Source: a virus
Length of the DNA stretch: 40,889 bases
Strand: one strand, 5' to 3'
IMG/VR virus record: IMGVR_UViG_3300020446_000022
Location: 1 to 40,889 of that record
The notes under the pieces are model-generated. The model had not been told where the DNA came from. It was given only the letters and a program-made list of their open reading frames with translations, and ran no database searches. Below are positions 24,877 to 33,490 of the stretch, piece after piece. Position 1 is the first letter of the stretch, and each line of letters starts with the position of its first letter. Position numbers and translations under genes: made by a program.

Positions 24877-26990
24877 TAATATCCTCCTCCATATCCTCCA
24901 CCACTAGGTGGTGATGGTGGTGGTGATGGTGGTGGTGACGATGGTGGCGAAGATGGTGGTGTGGATGCAGGAGGTGAAGAAGATTCGTTTGACTGACTTG
25001 GAGATTCTGGTGTAGATGTTTGTGTTGTTGATGTTGTTGTTGTTTCGTAAGTAGTTGAAATTGGTGTTTCAGATGTTGAAGTTGTTGATACCATGTCATC
25101 TGCTTCCTCTTCAGATGTCACAACTTCATTCATTTGCTCTGGAGGAGTTTCAACTAATGTATCAATCGAAATTTCAGGAGCAATTGACTCCTCTGATTCA
25201 ATAATCTGATAATTTTCCTTTGGTAAGATACAATCTATCACTTGAATTAACCTTTCTTCTCTTGTTGATCTTTCAATTGAAATCACTGGTCGTAAAATCG
25301 CACCTGATCCAGTTCTTGTAGAAATATTTATTGTTGGTAAAATATCAGTTGGTATCTGCTCTACTACATCCACTCCAGCAACACTTCCATCATCTTTAAG
25401 TATTAATTTAAGATTATCATCAGTGATAAAGTCTTCGGGTTTATAATTAATACCTGGATTGTCAACAATTACTTTACTAATAAACAATTCTTGAATACCA
25501 CCTTTACCTGTTGTATATTCTGCAACAGGATAATTTTCACCTTCACTGATTATGATAACATCTTTAATTTGTCCGAAAGTGGGTGAATTTTGATTCTGAT
25601 CAATTATTGCTCTACCAAATGCACCATAACCTTGACCACATGAATCAGTAAATGACACTAATGGTGCTGTTGTATATCCAGAACCTGGTTTTGTGATTCT
25701 AACTCCAGCAATACTCGCAGTTCTAGAGAAAGATCCAAATATGTCATCTACATCTAACTTGTCTATGAATTTACCCAGAATAACTTCACCAGCACCACCA
25801 CTTCCATCTCCACCAAAAAATTCTATTTTAGGAGGTCCGCAATTAAAAATATTTGTTGTATTACATGGTTCCAATCCACTTGGTGTCCCTACCTGTGTTC
25901 CGAAAATACTCCATTGACCGTATTCTTCTTCAAATTCTCCAATTTTATTTGAAACTCCATCAGTCATTCGAGTTCCAAGTGATAATGCTCCATCAATTAA
26001 ATTTTGTTGTTGTTTGTTTGATCTAGCAGGTCTTAAACCAACACCCATTTTATATACATTACTTGAAACACACGTATCTCCACCACCACATTTAAAAAGA
26101 TCAGATGCCTTTGATATAGTATCAACACCTCCAGATATGAAATCCTTAACACTAAAAAGTCCACCCTCTATTCCAAGACCACTAAAGGTATTTGATATTG
26201 GATTGATGAGAGGTGTCATTACCTGATCTATTTCTTTGTTTATTTTACCTGCTATTGCACCAGTGAATTGTTGCACCGCACACGTAGGAACATTTGTAAC
26301 ATTTTTTATCATACCAGTAAGCATGTCTTCGATTGTACCTTTTAATGCATCTGATACTTTTGATCCTAAACAATCTAATCCACTAAACATTTTTGCAGAG
26401 GGTTCAATCATACCCTCCTGTAGTTTTGTAATTTGTGCAATGGCAGCTGTTACTGGTCTACCACTAGCAGCAAATTCTGCAAAGGTTTTTGCTTCAATGC
26501 CTGATAATCCACCTTTTATATAACCTATTAAACTATCAGATAATGCATTTGTTATCTGTCCAGTAAAAGCAGTGCTTGCGTTTGATATCTCATTAGTCAC
26601 CGATTTCATGTCACTTGCAAGATTTAAACCAGCACCATCAATTTCAGTAACTTTATTAAAAAAGTTCTTCAAACTTATATCAACATTATCGAAAAAATTA
26701 TTTTTACATGGATTTGCACCTGAAACAAGTTGACCAAGATTTGGTGACAATGGTTCTACACATACTTTAGTTGGTTTTTTATATTCTTCTAATTGTTTAA
26801 ATCTTTTGATTTGATCACTAATAGACAGTTTATCAATCTGCTCTTGATTTAAAGGATTTACTTCAGCTAAATCAGGAAAGACAGATTTAATCTCCTTAAT
26901 AGCACCATCCCAATTTGGTGGGTTAAGTTCTATTAATTTCTTATATGCTTGGATTTGCTCTTCAGATATTGAGAGTTGTGCTTCTGTCAT
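24876..26990 (-). CDS. Baseplate structural protein with Pro-rich tail (704 aa)
   Basis: This is an unnamed structural protein in the hub region, between gp5 OB protein and needle-like protein. The first 300 residues are largely helical (EEQIQAYKKLIELNPPNWDG, then Ala/Gly-rich helices). Residues 415-560 contain repeats of a beta module starting TKPGSGYTTAPLVSF, also found in the 958-aa protein. After an acidic Thr/Ser-rich linker (about residues 600-675) the protein ends in PPSSPPPSPPPSPPSGGG and GGYGGGY. The linker and polyproline tail suggest a flexible tether. A late-type ATAAATA lies 22 bases upstream, on the stop of the gp5 gene. I do not recognise a T4 counterpart. Confidence 0.7.
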   Translation of the reverse strand: MTEAQLSISEEQIQAYKKLIELNPPNWDGAIKEIKSVFPDLAEVNPLNQEQIDKLSISDQIKRFKQLEEYKKPTKVCVEPLSPNLGQLVSGANPCKNNFFDNVDISLKNFFNKVTEIDGAGLNLASDMKSVTNEISNASTAFTGQITNALSDSLIGYIKGGLSGIEAKTFAEFAASGRPVTAAIAQITKLQEGMIEPSAKMFSGLDCLGSKVSDALKGTIEDMLTGMIKNVTNVPTCAVQQFTGAIAGKINKEIDQVMTPLINPISNTFSGLGIEGGLFSVKDFISGGVDTISKASDLFKCGGGDTCVSSNVYKMGVGLRPARSNKQQQNLIDGALSLGTRMTDGVSNKIGEFEEEYGQWSIFGTQVGTPSGLEPCNTTNIFNCGPPKIEFFGGDGSGGAGEVILGKFIDKLDVDDIFGSFSRTASIAGVRITKPGSGYTTAPLVSFTDSCGQGYGAFGRAIIDQNQNSPTFGQIKDVIIISEGENYPVAEYTTGKGGIQELFISKVIVDNPGINYKPEDFITDDNLKLILKDDGSVAGVDVVEQIPTDILPTINISTRTGSGAILRPVISIERSTREERLIQVIDCILPKENYQIIESEESIAPEISIDTLVETPPEQMNEVVTSEEEADDMVSTTSTSETPISTTYETTTTSTTQTSTPESPSQSNESSSPPASTPPSSPPSSPPPSPPPSPPSGGGYGGGY

Positions 26991-27012
26991 TATAAGAGTT
27001 TTATATTATACT

Positions 27013-27019
27013 TATTTAT
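27013..27019 (-). promoter_or_regulatory. Late-promoter-like element before the 704-aa structural gene
   Basis: ATAAATA on the minus strand (preceded by TG at the gp5 stop TGA), 22 bases before the ATG of the 704-aa gene. Confidence 0.5.
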
Positions 27020-27630
27020 CAGGTTATTTCAAAGTTTAAATCCGCAATATTTTCAATCTCCTTAAGTTCTTCAATCTCCTCAACCACTCGTGGTTTCTTA
27101 ATGGCATTAACTTGTGGTGGTAAATTTGGATCAATACCTAAATTTTGCAATGACACTTGAGGCACATTTCTTCCCTTTCCTCCACCTTTTTGTACACCTT
27201 TACATGTTTTTAAACCAGGTGTGCTGACATTATCGTTTTCATTAAATTCTTGTCCACCTAATATTCCCTCTGTGCTTCCATTTGTAAATCCTTTTGTCTG
27301 ATCAAATTTACCATCACCTATTTCATCACTTTTTGTTCTTGGTAAAACACCATCAATTATGGGTGCCATATTGTCATCAGCAAGAAATCTACCTATTACA
27401 GTATCACCTTGAGATATTCTCGGTGTTTGCATCATTTCTCTTGCTCCACTACCAGCAGTAGCAGGTAATAAAACCATCGCGTATACAACATCCCTATCTT
27501 CAATTCCATCTTGTTCAGAGTAATGATCTAAAATACGAACCTTGTATCTCCATCCCCAACCTTGACCAGTGACTTGATCTGCTTGATTATCAAAAGATAC
27601 GACTTTTCCTATGAAAACGTTATTATTCAT
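27019..27630 (-). CDS. gp5: Baseplate hub subunit gp5, OB-fold only (203 aa)
   Basis: The N-terminal 110 residues have the gp5 OB-fold pattern: FIGKVVSFDNQ, YKVRILDHYSEQDGI, VLLPATAGSGAREM, TPRISQGDTVIGRFL and IIDGVLPRT. T4 gp5 is 575 aa and adds a lysozyme and a C-terminal beta-helical needle; neither is present here. The C-terminal third is a low-complexity linker ending in an acidic helix (VVEEIEELKEIENIADL). It overlaps the gp27-like hub gene by ATGA, matching the gp27-gp5 partnership in the hub. In the virion it should sit at the tip of the tail tube. Confidence 0.75.
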   Translation of the reverse strand: MNNNVFIGKVVSFDNQADQVTGQGWGWRYKVRILDHYSEQDGIEDRDVVYAMVLLPATAGSGAREMMQTPRISQGDTVIGRFLADDNMAPIIDGVLPRTKSDEIGDGKFDQTKGFTNGSTEGILGGQEFNENDNVSTPGLKTCKGVQKGGGKGRNVPQVSLQNLGIDPNLPPQVNAIKKPRVVEEIEELKEIENIADLNFEIT

Positions 27631-28895
27631 TTTTTACTTACGTGTAAACCATATGTATCACGAGCGAGTGTTAATGATGTCACTGATTTATTAGAGTCAA
27701 AATAATGACACAAATGTAAAATAAGATATTTACCACTCTGTCTCTTATCTATACCTTCACTACATTTTTCATCTGCCAAAGCTTCAATTTCAAGTTTGAT
27801 AACATCACCTGCTCTTAATTCAATATTACATGGAACCATTATTTCAACAATTTGAGAATGAAGTATATTATATCTCATTGATGATTTTGCTTGCCATTCT
27901 GCTGGAGTATTATTAATAGATGTGCTAACTCCAACTTTATAACTTCCAACATCAAGAATGTGTATATTTGTTAGATTAAAACCTTGTAATTCTAATTCTA
28001 CATCTTCACTATTACCTAGTGCTTGGTCAATGCCACCCGTATCACTAATTTTGTAAATTTTTTCTACATACTTTTTATTAAAAGGATTAAAGAAAATATT
28101 ACGACTCGCATATGTCCCTGATTCAATCGCTTGAATCACATCTTGATCCTTAAGAAAATTTGGTGCTTTTAAAATTTTAAAATCGTTTTCATCACCTTTT
28201 TGATCTGCTCTAAAGGAACCATTATAAACATAAACTTGTTTTGGTTCTTGTGATACTAGAGAATTAATTGATTTAAAATTAAATCCATCTTGAGTTTCAT
28301 AGAAAAAATAACCAGGATCACCCTTGACAGGGACAGCTTTTCTTGCTAGATCTGTAATTAATTCAAAAGCAGTTTTACCCTTTCCTGTGAAATCATACAT
28401 ATTTTTTGTTGCTTCGATATCAAAATAATCAGAATCGATACCTAATTTCTTTTTTAAAATTGTAGATACTGAATCGCTAATGGTTAGATTACTGTACTTA
28501 TCAAATATGGCAGAAGTTTTGTTTTTCATTTCCCATTTTGAAACTAAATCCAATAATATTGCCTCACGATTAGATTCTCTACCGATTTGGGGAGCTGCTT
28601 TTACCTTCATCCCTGAATTTGAATTTTTCCTATTAAAATCTAAAGTTCCATATTTTGTTTCTATTTTAAAAGTAAAATCTTCATTACCAGATATTTTGTG
28701 TAAATTTTTCGCAGATTCAGAGGATTCAACATATGTGACACTTGCTGTAACTGCTGGTGAGTATACACTTTCATAATAACTGAAACTTGTAACCTTTCCA
28801 TTTACACTTCTTGTGAAAGATTGTCTCTTTCTCTTTTTTGTACGAGAGATAACAATCTCCTCATATTTTGATGCTGCAGCTGCTGCGTTTGCCAT
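27627..28895 (-). CDS. gp27: Baseplate hub protein, gp27-like (422 aa)
   Basis: The protein has the layout expected of a gp27/gpD-type hub. The start is basic (MANAAAAASKYEEIVISRTK). The middle resembles hub proteins that assemble around the tube (SVSTILKKKLGIDSDYFDI, GKTAFELITDLARKAVP, YFFYETQDGFNFKSINSL). A late beta segment (VPCNIELRAGDVIKLEIEAL) is typical of phage late-control D-like hubs. T4 gp27 is 391 aa. It overlaps gp5 (ATGA) and abuts the tape-measure pair upstream, as expected for the T4 hub order. Assignment is by fold pattern and position; direct sequence identity to T4 is low. Confidence 0.6.
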   Translation of the reverse strand: MANAAAAASKYEEIVISRTKKRKRQSFTRSVNGKVTSFSYYESVYSPAVTASVTYVESSESAKNLHKISGNEDFTFKIETKYGTLDFNRKNSNSGMKVKAAPQIGRESNREAILLDLVSKWEMKNKTSAIFDKYSNLTISDSVSTILKKKLGIDSDYFDIEATKNMYDFTGKGKTAFELITDLARKAVPVKGDPGYFFYETQDGFNFKSINSLVSQEPKQVYVYNGSFRADQKGDENDFKILKAPNFLKDQDVIQAIESGTYASRNIFFNPFNKKYVEKIYKISDTGGIDQALGNSEDVELELQGFNLTNIHILDVGSYKVGVSTSINNTPAEWQAKSSMRYNILHSQIVEIMVPCNIELRAGDVIKLEIEALADEKCSEGIDKRQSGKYLILHLCHYFDSNKSVTSLTLARDTYGLHVSKK

Positions 28896-29944
28896 TATGA
28901 TTTACCTCCTACAGGTACAGGATTATCGACAGGAACAATTTTTTCAATGGTTTTCGTAGCGACAATAATCTTTGTATTTGTTTTTGTGTTTGTTGATTTG
29001 GATTTTATTGTATCAATTCTTTGACTCTGATCATTTGATTTAATCATCACTGTTCGATTTATAATACCAAGAGCTTTTTCGTAAAAGGTTATTTTTCGAT
29101 TGACTCCAGATATTTTATTAATATCACCTGATTTTATATATTCATCTTTCCTTATATAAGCTGCAGCAAGTTTTTTTTCTAATTCAGATTTTTTATCTGA
29201 TAATTTAAATCTCTTACGATCCTCTTCAGGTAATACACCCTCACCATCTCTTTCAGTTGAATCTAATTTTACATCTGATCCAGATCCCCTTGAAATAGTA
29301 GTTTTTTTATCCTCTGGATCTTTTTCTATTTTTGTATTATTTTCTTTACCAATAGATTTGTTAAAATCTTTATTTTCATTTACATTATCAGACCCTTTTT
29401 CTTCTTCTTTCGTGGATTCACCACCAAATTCCTCTGTCTCTTTATCAACAACATCAAGATTTTTGTTCAGTGTTTCTACCTCTTTGTTTATCTCTTGTTT
29501 TCTTTTATCTTGATCTTCAAAATTAACACCTGTAAAAAATTCAGTTATATTTTTAAGACCTGTGCCAACTATTTGCAGTGTCTTAAATGCAAAATTAATC
29601 AAATTTTTATTTCGCTCCTTCCACTCTTTAAATTTTTCTATCAAACCTGGCAATGCTGTAATTAATTGACCTATTAATATTGTTGCACCAAATTGAATTA
29701 CCTTCTCAAAAAATCCCATCACACTTTTAGCAGCATTTTTAGCTGCATCACCTACTTTCTGAATTGGTGATCTTTTTAATGTTAATTTTTCCTCTTTTTC
29801 TTTAACTTTTTGTTGTTGAATTTGTTTTTCTATCAATGATTTTTTTTCGGCACGTATGTCTGCAAGAGTCTTATTCGCATCAGTTAAACTACTACGAAGA
29901 TTAGTTACATTTATTTTTAATTTTTTTACTTTTTCTTTTAACAT
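28895..29944 (-). CDS. Tape-measure/hub-associated protein B (349 aa)
   Basis: The N terminus (KLKINVTNLRSSL followed by a Lys/Glu-rich helix) matches the start of the upstream 510-aa protein (VKLNVTNLKSIF). A hydrophobic amphipathic stretch near residues 80-110 (FGATILIGQLITALPGLIEK) matches that protein's IFAGQLVTG segment, so the two look like diverged copies. The second half is very acidic and Lys-rich (EEKGSDNVNENKDFNKSIG) and then coiled-coil-like. It shares one base with the gp27-like gene. It is probably a tail-lumen or hub protein acting with the tape measure. Confidence 0.55.
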   Translation of the reverse strand: MLKEKVKKLKINVTNLRSSLTDANKTLADIRAEKKSLIEKQIQQQKVKEKEEKLTLKRSPIQKVGDAAKNAAKSVMGFFEKVIQFGATILIGQLITALPGLIEKFKEWKERNKNLINFAFKTLQIVGTGLKNITEFFTGVNFEDQDKRKQEINKEVETLNKNLDVVDKETEEFGGESTKEEEKGSDNVNENKDFNKSIGKENNTKIEKDPEDKKTTISRGSGSDVKLDSTERDGEGVLPEEDRKRFKLSDKKSELEKKLAAAYIRKDEYIKSGDINKISGVNRKITFYEKALGIINRTVMIKSNDQSQRIDTIKSKSTNTKTNTKIIVATKTIEKIVPVDNPVPVGGKS

Positions 29945-29945
29945 A

Positions 29946-31478
29946 TTATACCTTTATTTTATATTTTTCTTTTATCTTATTCATGTATGGATTCAATACG
30001 TTCACAGAATTTATATCTTCCATAATATTTGTTATACCAAGAGATAATGGAGGTTGTTCTGGCATTTTATCTTTTTCCGTGCCTAAATCCATTTGGACTA
30101 TCTCTGTAGTACCCTCTCCCACAGGTCCCAATTTACTTACAATATCTTCGGTTTGTTTATTTGGAATAATAGTTCCAGCAGTATTTGGTTTAAATATTTC
30201 CGCTCCACGTTCACCGACAAGATATGATTTATCTTTAGAAACTGATCCTCCAGTCTCTCTTGCTTCCATATTACTAGCATCATTCACATCTTTCGCGACT
30301 AAAGCAGCATCAGCAGCGAGTGATACAGCGGTTCCAACACCAGGTATCATAGATGCAGCACCAGATCCTAGTTCTAATAACGCACCGCCCCAGTCACCTT
30401 TTCTCATTCTATCAATTGCAAATACAGCACCCAATCCAAGACCCACAAATGGTATTTTCTTAAGAAGAGATTTAGCACCTGCCTTCCCCGCAGTTTTTGT
30501 TAAAGTTTTTGCAGCGATCTTCTTTCCTGTTTTTGCGATTACTTTTTTTCCAATATTTTTAGAAGTCGTACCTGTTATTTTTGCTGCTATCTTACCTGCT
30601 TTTTTACCACCGACAGCGATACTTAATCTTGTAATTGCCTTACCAAGTTTCGGTCCATACTTGAATATTGATTTTGCAAGTCTAAAAGCATTTCTGATTA
30701 CCTTTATTACACCTCGAATCGCTTTGACTATTTTCATAATCTTTCGGATTGCCAGTGCAACACCTACAAGAACGACTCCACCAACTAACCATTTAAAATT
30801 ATTAACAACCCAATCAAAAACCTTTTCTAATTTTTTTCGATTCGCCTCATCCGACAACCAACTAAAAGCACCAGTGACTAATTGACCTGCAAAAATTGTT
30901 AATAGAAATTCTTTTATCTTATCAAATAAACCTACCGCTGGTTGTAAAAGTTTCTTTGTAGTTTCTTTAATACCTGTAAATAAACTTTTTCTCTTTCCCT
31001 CTAATTTTTGCTCTTCCTCTTTACGACCTTCTTTTTCTAGTTTTGTTCTTAAATTATCATTTTCCTGCTGTCCTTGATCAATTCTAAATGCAAAATCTTT
31101 TGCAAGCACACTACTAATACTTTGTATTGCAAGTGAAATTTCGTCAATATCAGATCCCTGTGCTCGATTATTTCGACTTACTTTCAATATATCTTTTAAC
31201 TTTGTTATTTTAAATGAGTTAATCGAAATCTTTTTTTCTATCTTTGCAATTATATCAAAAATATTTTCATCTTGAGTTTCAGTCTGCTGTAAATTTTCAG
31301 TCGTAAGTGCTCCACTAGGACTTGGTATTATAGAACCACCTCTTAAGGATCCAAGACCACCACCACTTTTTTTTACTATTGCACTACCACCTCCATCACC
31401 CCCAGTGAATATACTCTTGAGGTTTGTTACATTTAGTTTTACGTTTGAAGGAATGACTTCAGGATTAATGGCTTCCAC
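29946..31478 (-). CDS. Tape-measure-like tail protein (510 aa)
   Basis: Starts with GTG (31478). Near residues 415-437 it carries SYLVGERGAEIFKPNTAGTI, the signature seen toward the C terminus of many phage tape-measure proteins. Other features fit: an early coiled coil, hydrophobic helices (NNFKWLVGGVVLVGVALAIR), then a Lys/Ala/Gly-rich segment (GKKAGKIAAKITGTTSKNIG) and another hydrophobic helix region (SGAASMIPGVGTAVSLAADA). T4 gp29 is 590 aa. Tape-measure proteins set tail length inside the tube and help DNA entry through the envelope. It follows a 59-aa ORF that overlaps its start by 14 bases. The relation to T4 gp29 itself is inferred. Confidence 0.68.
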   Translation of the reverse strand: MEAINPEVIPSNVKLNVTNLKSIFTGGDGGGSAIVKKSGGGLGSLRGGSIIPSPSGALTTENLQQTETQDENIFDIIAKIEKKISINSFKITKLKDILKVSRNNRAQGSDIDEISLAIQSISSVLAKDFAFRIDQGQQENDNLRTKLEKEGRKEEEQKLEGKRKSLFTGIKETTKKLLQPAVGLFDKIKEFLLTIFAGQLVTGAFSWLSDEANRKKLEKVFDWVVNNFKWLVGGVVLVGVALAIRKIMKIVKAIRGVIKVIRNAFRLAKSIFKYGPKLGKAITRLSIAVGGKKAGKIAAKITGTTSKNIGKKVIAKTGKKIAAKTLTKTAGKAGAKSLLKKIPFVGLGLGAVFAIDRMRKGDWGGALLELGSGAASMIPGVGTAVSLAADAALVAKDVNDASNMEARETGGSVSKDKSYLVGERGAEIFKPNTAGTIIPNKQTEDIVSKLGPVGEGTTEIVQMDLGTEKDKMPEQPPLSLGITNIMEDINSVNVLNPYMNKIKEKYKIKV

Positions 31479-31644
31479 TTTGTTGTGCTTTTAGGTTTTC
31501 CTCTTCAATGTATTGTTGTAGTAATGAAACGTAAATTTCACGCTCCCACGGAATCATATTTTCAATCTCCGTTAAAGAGTATTTATGATGCTGAATCAAG
31601 GCAAAATTTATTTTATAGTATGACTCAAGATTCGTATGAGACAT
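31465..31644 (-). CDS. Short 59-aa protein between gp26 and the tape measure
   Basis: I translated this frame directly: it begins MSHTNLESYYKINFAL and contains SLTEIENMIPWEREIYV and LLQQYIEEENLKAQQ. The ATG lies 2 bases after the gp26 stop and the TAA is 14 bases inside the tape-measure gene, so it fills the only gap in this run. The IPWER.IY...L..Y pattern resembles small tail-assembly chaperones encoded just before tape-measure genes in other myoviruses (for instance the GpE-like class). That role is inferred from length, motif and position; no T4 gene is assigned. Confidence 0.65.
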   Translation of the reverse strand: MSHTNLESYYKINFALIQHHKYSLTEIENMIPWEREIYVSLLQQYIEEENLKAQQSGSH

Positions 31645-31646
31645 AC

Positions 31647-32372
31647 CTAACTGAAAAAAGCAGCTAAACCCTCCAACACTACGTCAGATTCAACTTTTGT
31701 TTTTGGATTTGTTATTTTAACTGTATGTGTAAGTTTTGGCATGGTTGCAAAGAAATTTTCAATTTCTTTAAATTGTTTTGTATTCAATTGCTCAACAAAT
31801 TCTTCAAGTTCTTTCTTTGTTGAATCATTTGCACCCCAACTTTCTTCTGCATTATATATCATATCAATACAAGAAGTTACCATTCCCATCGTTGTTGTTA
31901 TATCAGAACTCGCACTTTCCGTTGTGTCAAAATTATTTTCTACAAATTGATTTAAGGATGGATACTTCATTTTCATAGAAAGTTCATCATCAAGTTTAAT
32001 AATATTTTTATGTGACTTATCTTTCTTAATTTTTATTGTATCAATGTCTATTTCAGTTGTAACTTGTGTTTTTTCATCATCAGGACATAATAAATTTACT
32101 TCTATAGTTTCTCCAACTGACTTACCACGAACATTTAAGAACAAATATTCCATATCAAAGGTAGATAAATTACTTATTTTAACACCCTTCGTCATAATAC
32201 AAGCATCTAATATTTCAACGATTGCGTTTGTAATCTGTTTCATATCCTCTGACTCAAGTGCCATTATAAGAATTTTCTCTTCACGAACAAGAAACGGACG
32301 ATATTTTATTTTTTTACCAGTTGAAGGTAATACCAACTCATAAGTTGGCGTATTAATTTTAGGTAAAGGCAT
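31647..32372 (-). CDS. gp26: Baseplate hub subunit gp26 (241 aa)
   Basis: The N terminus MPLPKINTPTYELVLPSTGK followed by KYRPFLVREEKIL is the familiar start of the T4 gp26 baseplate family (T4 gp26 is 208 aa). The middle contains FDMEYLFLNVRGKSVGE and a CPDDE segment typical of the family. It is needed to assemble the central hub of the baseplate. The promoter is clear: TATAAATA on the minus strand 26 bases before the ATG. The stop is 2 bases from the following 59-aa gene. This is one of the safest T4 orthologue calls in the window. Confidence 0.88.
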   Translation of the reverse strand: MPLPKINTPTYELVLPSTGKKIKYRPFLVREEKILIMALESEDMKQITNAIVEILDACIMTKGVKISNLSTFDMEYLFLNVRGKSVGETIEVNLLCPDDEKTQVTTEIDIDTIKIKKDKSHKNIIKLDDELSMKMKYPSLNQFVENNFDTTESASSDITTTMGMVTSCIDMIYNAEESWGANDSTKKELEEFVEQLNTKQFKEIENFFATMPKLTHTVKITNPKTKVESDVVLEGLAAFFS

Positions 32373-32392
32373 AATGTCTGATACAATTCAGT

Positions 32393-33013
32393 TTAGTTAT
32401 TTATACTACCTACGTCCATGATGTATCTGTCATAATTAAAACTAACAGTTACTTTAAGGATTTCAGCAGTACCATATGATACAGGTATAGAAGTTATAGA
32501 TTTCGGAAATGCGTTTATAAATTGATAATCTAATCTTCTTCTAAAGTTCTTTTCAAATTTAGTTACATACATTGTATCACATTTATATGAATCTGGATAC
32601 TGAACTCTACGATAAAATCCCTTTTGACTCTCACTCACATTAGAACCACTTGAAATATAATCCATCCAACCTTCAAAAATTCTCAAATTTGTATAATTTT
32701 CATCTATGTAAAATGTAAAATCTATGTCAGTATAAATTCTCGTGTGTGCAAATTCTTGAGGAACACCCATGAAATCACCTTTTACCTCTCCAGTTGTAAA
32801 GGCAGATGCTGGAAGAGATGCTTCATTACACAATATACCACTTTTTCTGGAAATAAAATCTCTTACATTTGCAATTCCCATTGATGAAAGATGATTTGTG
32901 ACTGATGGTTTAAGTGTAGAAAAACTCACTTGAAAATAATTTGACTGTGCAAGAGGGGTCAATGCCTCTTTTGCACCAAACATGGTAATGTTTCTAACTA
33001 TAGGTTTTGACAC
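32393..33013 (-). CDS. gp54: Tail tube/baseplate tube initiator protein, gp54-like (206 aa)
   Basis: Starts with GTG (33013). The protein follows the pattern of the gp19/gp54 tube fold: NEASLPASAFTTGEVKG, then TDIDFTFYIDENYTNLRIFE, GWMDYI, and near the end LKVTVSFNYDRYIMD. T4 gp54 (320 aa) starts the tube on the baseplate; gp19 (163 aa) is the tube subunit itself. Because it sits beside gp26, gp48 and gp53 rather than next to a sheath gene, gp54 is more likely. It is the first gene of the minus-strand late block, with an ATAAATA element 35 bases upstream that overlaps the start of the divergent gp4. Confidence 0.62.
   Translation of the reverse strand: MSKPIVRNITMFGAKEALTPLAQSNYFQVSFSTLKPSVTNHLSSMGIANVRDFISRKSGILCNEASLPASAFTTGEVKGDFMGVPQEFAHTRIYTDIDFTFYIDENYTNLRIFEGWMDYISSGSNVSESQKGFYRRVQYPDSYKCDTMYVTKFEKNFRRRLDYQFINAFPKSITSIPVSYGTAEILKVTVSFNYDRYIMDVGSINN
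32398..32405 (-). promoter_or_regulatory. Late promoter (exact TATAAATA) before gp26
   Basis: TATAAATA on the minus strand, identical to the T4 late -10 consensus, 25 bases before the gp26 ATG and located in the last codons of gp54. Confidence 0.65.
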
Positions 33014-33021
33014 TCTAAATA
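33014..33021 (+). promoter_or_regulatory. Late-promoter-like element for gp4
   Basis: TCTAAATA on the plus strand, 31 bases before the gp4 ATG and just outside the GTG start of gp54. It is one half of a divergent pair. Confidence 0.45.
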
Positions 33022-33047
33022 CCTATTAAGACTTTCTATATTATTTC

Positions 33048-33054
33048 TATTTAT
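33048..33054 (-). promoter_or_regulatory. Late-promoter-like element for gp54
   Basis: ATAAATA on the minus strand, 34 bases before the gp54 GTG and overlapping the gp4 ATG. Together with 33014-33021 it forms a face-to-face divergent arrangement within 41 bases. Confidence 0.5.
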
Positions 33055-33490
33055 GTCATATAAAGGTAAGTTTAGACCAACTTTCATTAAAAAGTACAAG
33101 GGAGATCCTACAAACATCATTTACAGATCATTGTGGGAGAAAAAATTCATGGTCTACTGTGATAAAAATACAAATGTATTAGAGTGGGGAAGTGAGGAGA
33201 TCGCACTACCATATCGTTCTCCTGTTGATAACAAGATTCATAGATACTTTCCTGATTTTTATATTAAAGTGAGGGAATCTACTGGTCATATTAAAAAATA
33301 CTTGATTGAAGTGAAACCTTTTAAACAAACAGTTGAACCTCAAGTTAAAAAAAGAAAAACAAAAGGATACATCTATGAAGTTTATGAGTATGCTCGTAAT
33401 CAAGCAAAGTGGAAAGCAGCAAGAGAATTTTGTAAAGATAGATTATGGGAATTTAAAGTCTTAACAGAAAATGAACTTGGAATCAAATGA
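33053..33490 (+). CDS. gp4: Head completion protein gp4 (145 aa)
   Basis: The N terminus (YKGKFRPTFIKKYKGDPTNI, then YRSLWEKKFMVYCD) and the HRYFPDFYIKV and KYLIEVKPFKQT segments match the T4 gp4 (gp50/65) head-completion family, about 150 aa. The DFYIKV...LIEVKP pattern also resembles the D...ExK core of small endonuclease folds, consistent with a DNA-end role in head-to-tail joining. It is the first gene of the plus-strand island and overlaps the next gene by ATGA. Confidence 0.88.
   Translation: MSYKGKFRPTFIKKYKGDPTNIIYRSLWEKKFMVYCDKNTNVLEWGSEEIALPYRSPVDNKIHRYFPDFYIKVRESTGHIKKYLIEVKPFKQTVEPQVKKRKTKGYIYEVYEYARNQAKWKAAREFCKDRLWEFKVLTENELGIK

Noticed and set aside
24848-25099. His/Gln/Leu-rich frame overlapping the end of the 704-aa gene
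   Set aside because: It is the shifted reading of the Thr/Ser/Pro-rich tail (low-complexity codons) and would have to overlap a well-supported gene entirely.
29983-30885. 300-codon plus-strand open frame opposite the tape-measure gene
   Set aside because: The sense gene has a tape-measure signature and fits the overlapping minus-strand run. The antisense frame has a Pro/Ala/Phe composition typical of a shadow.
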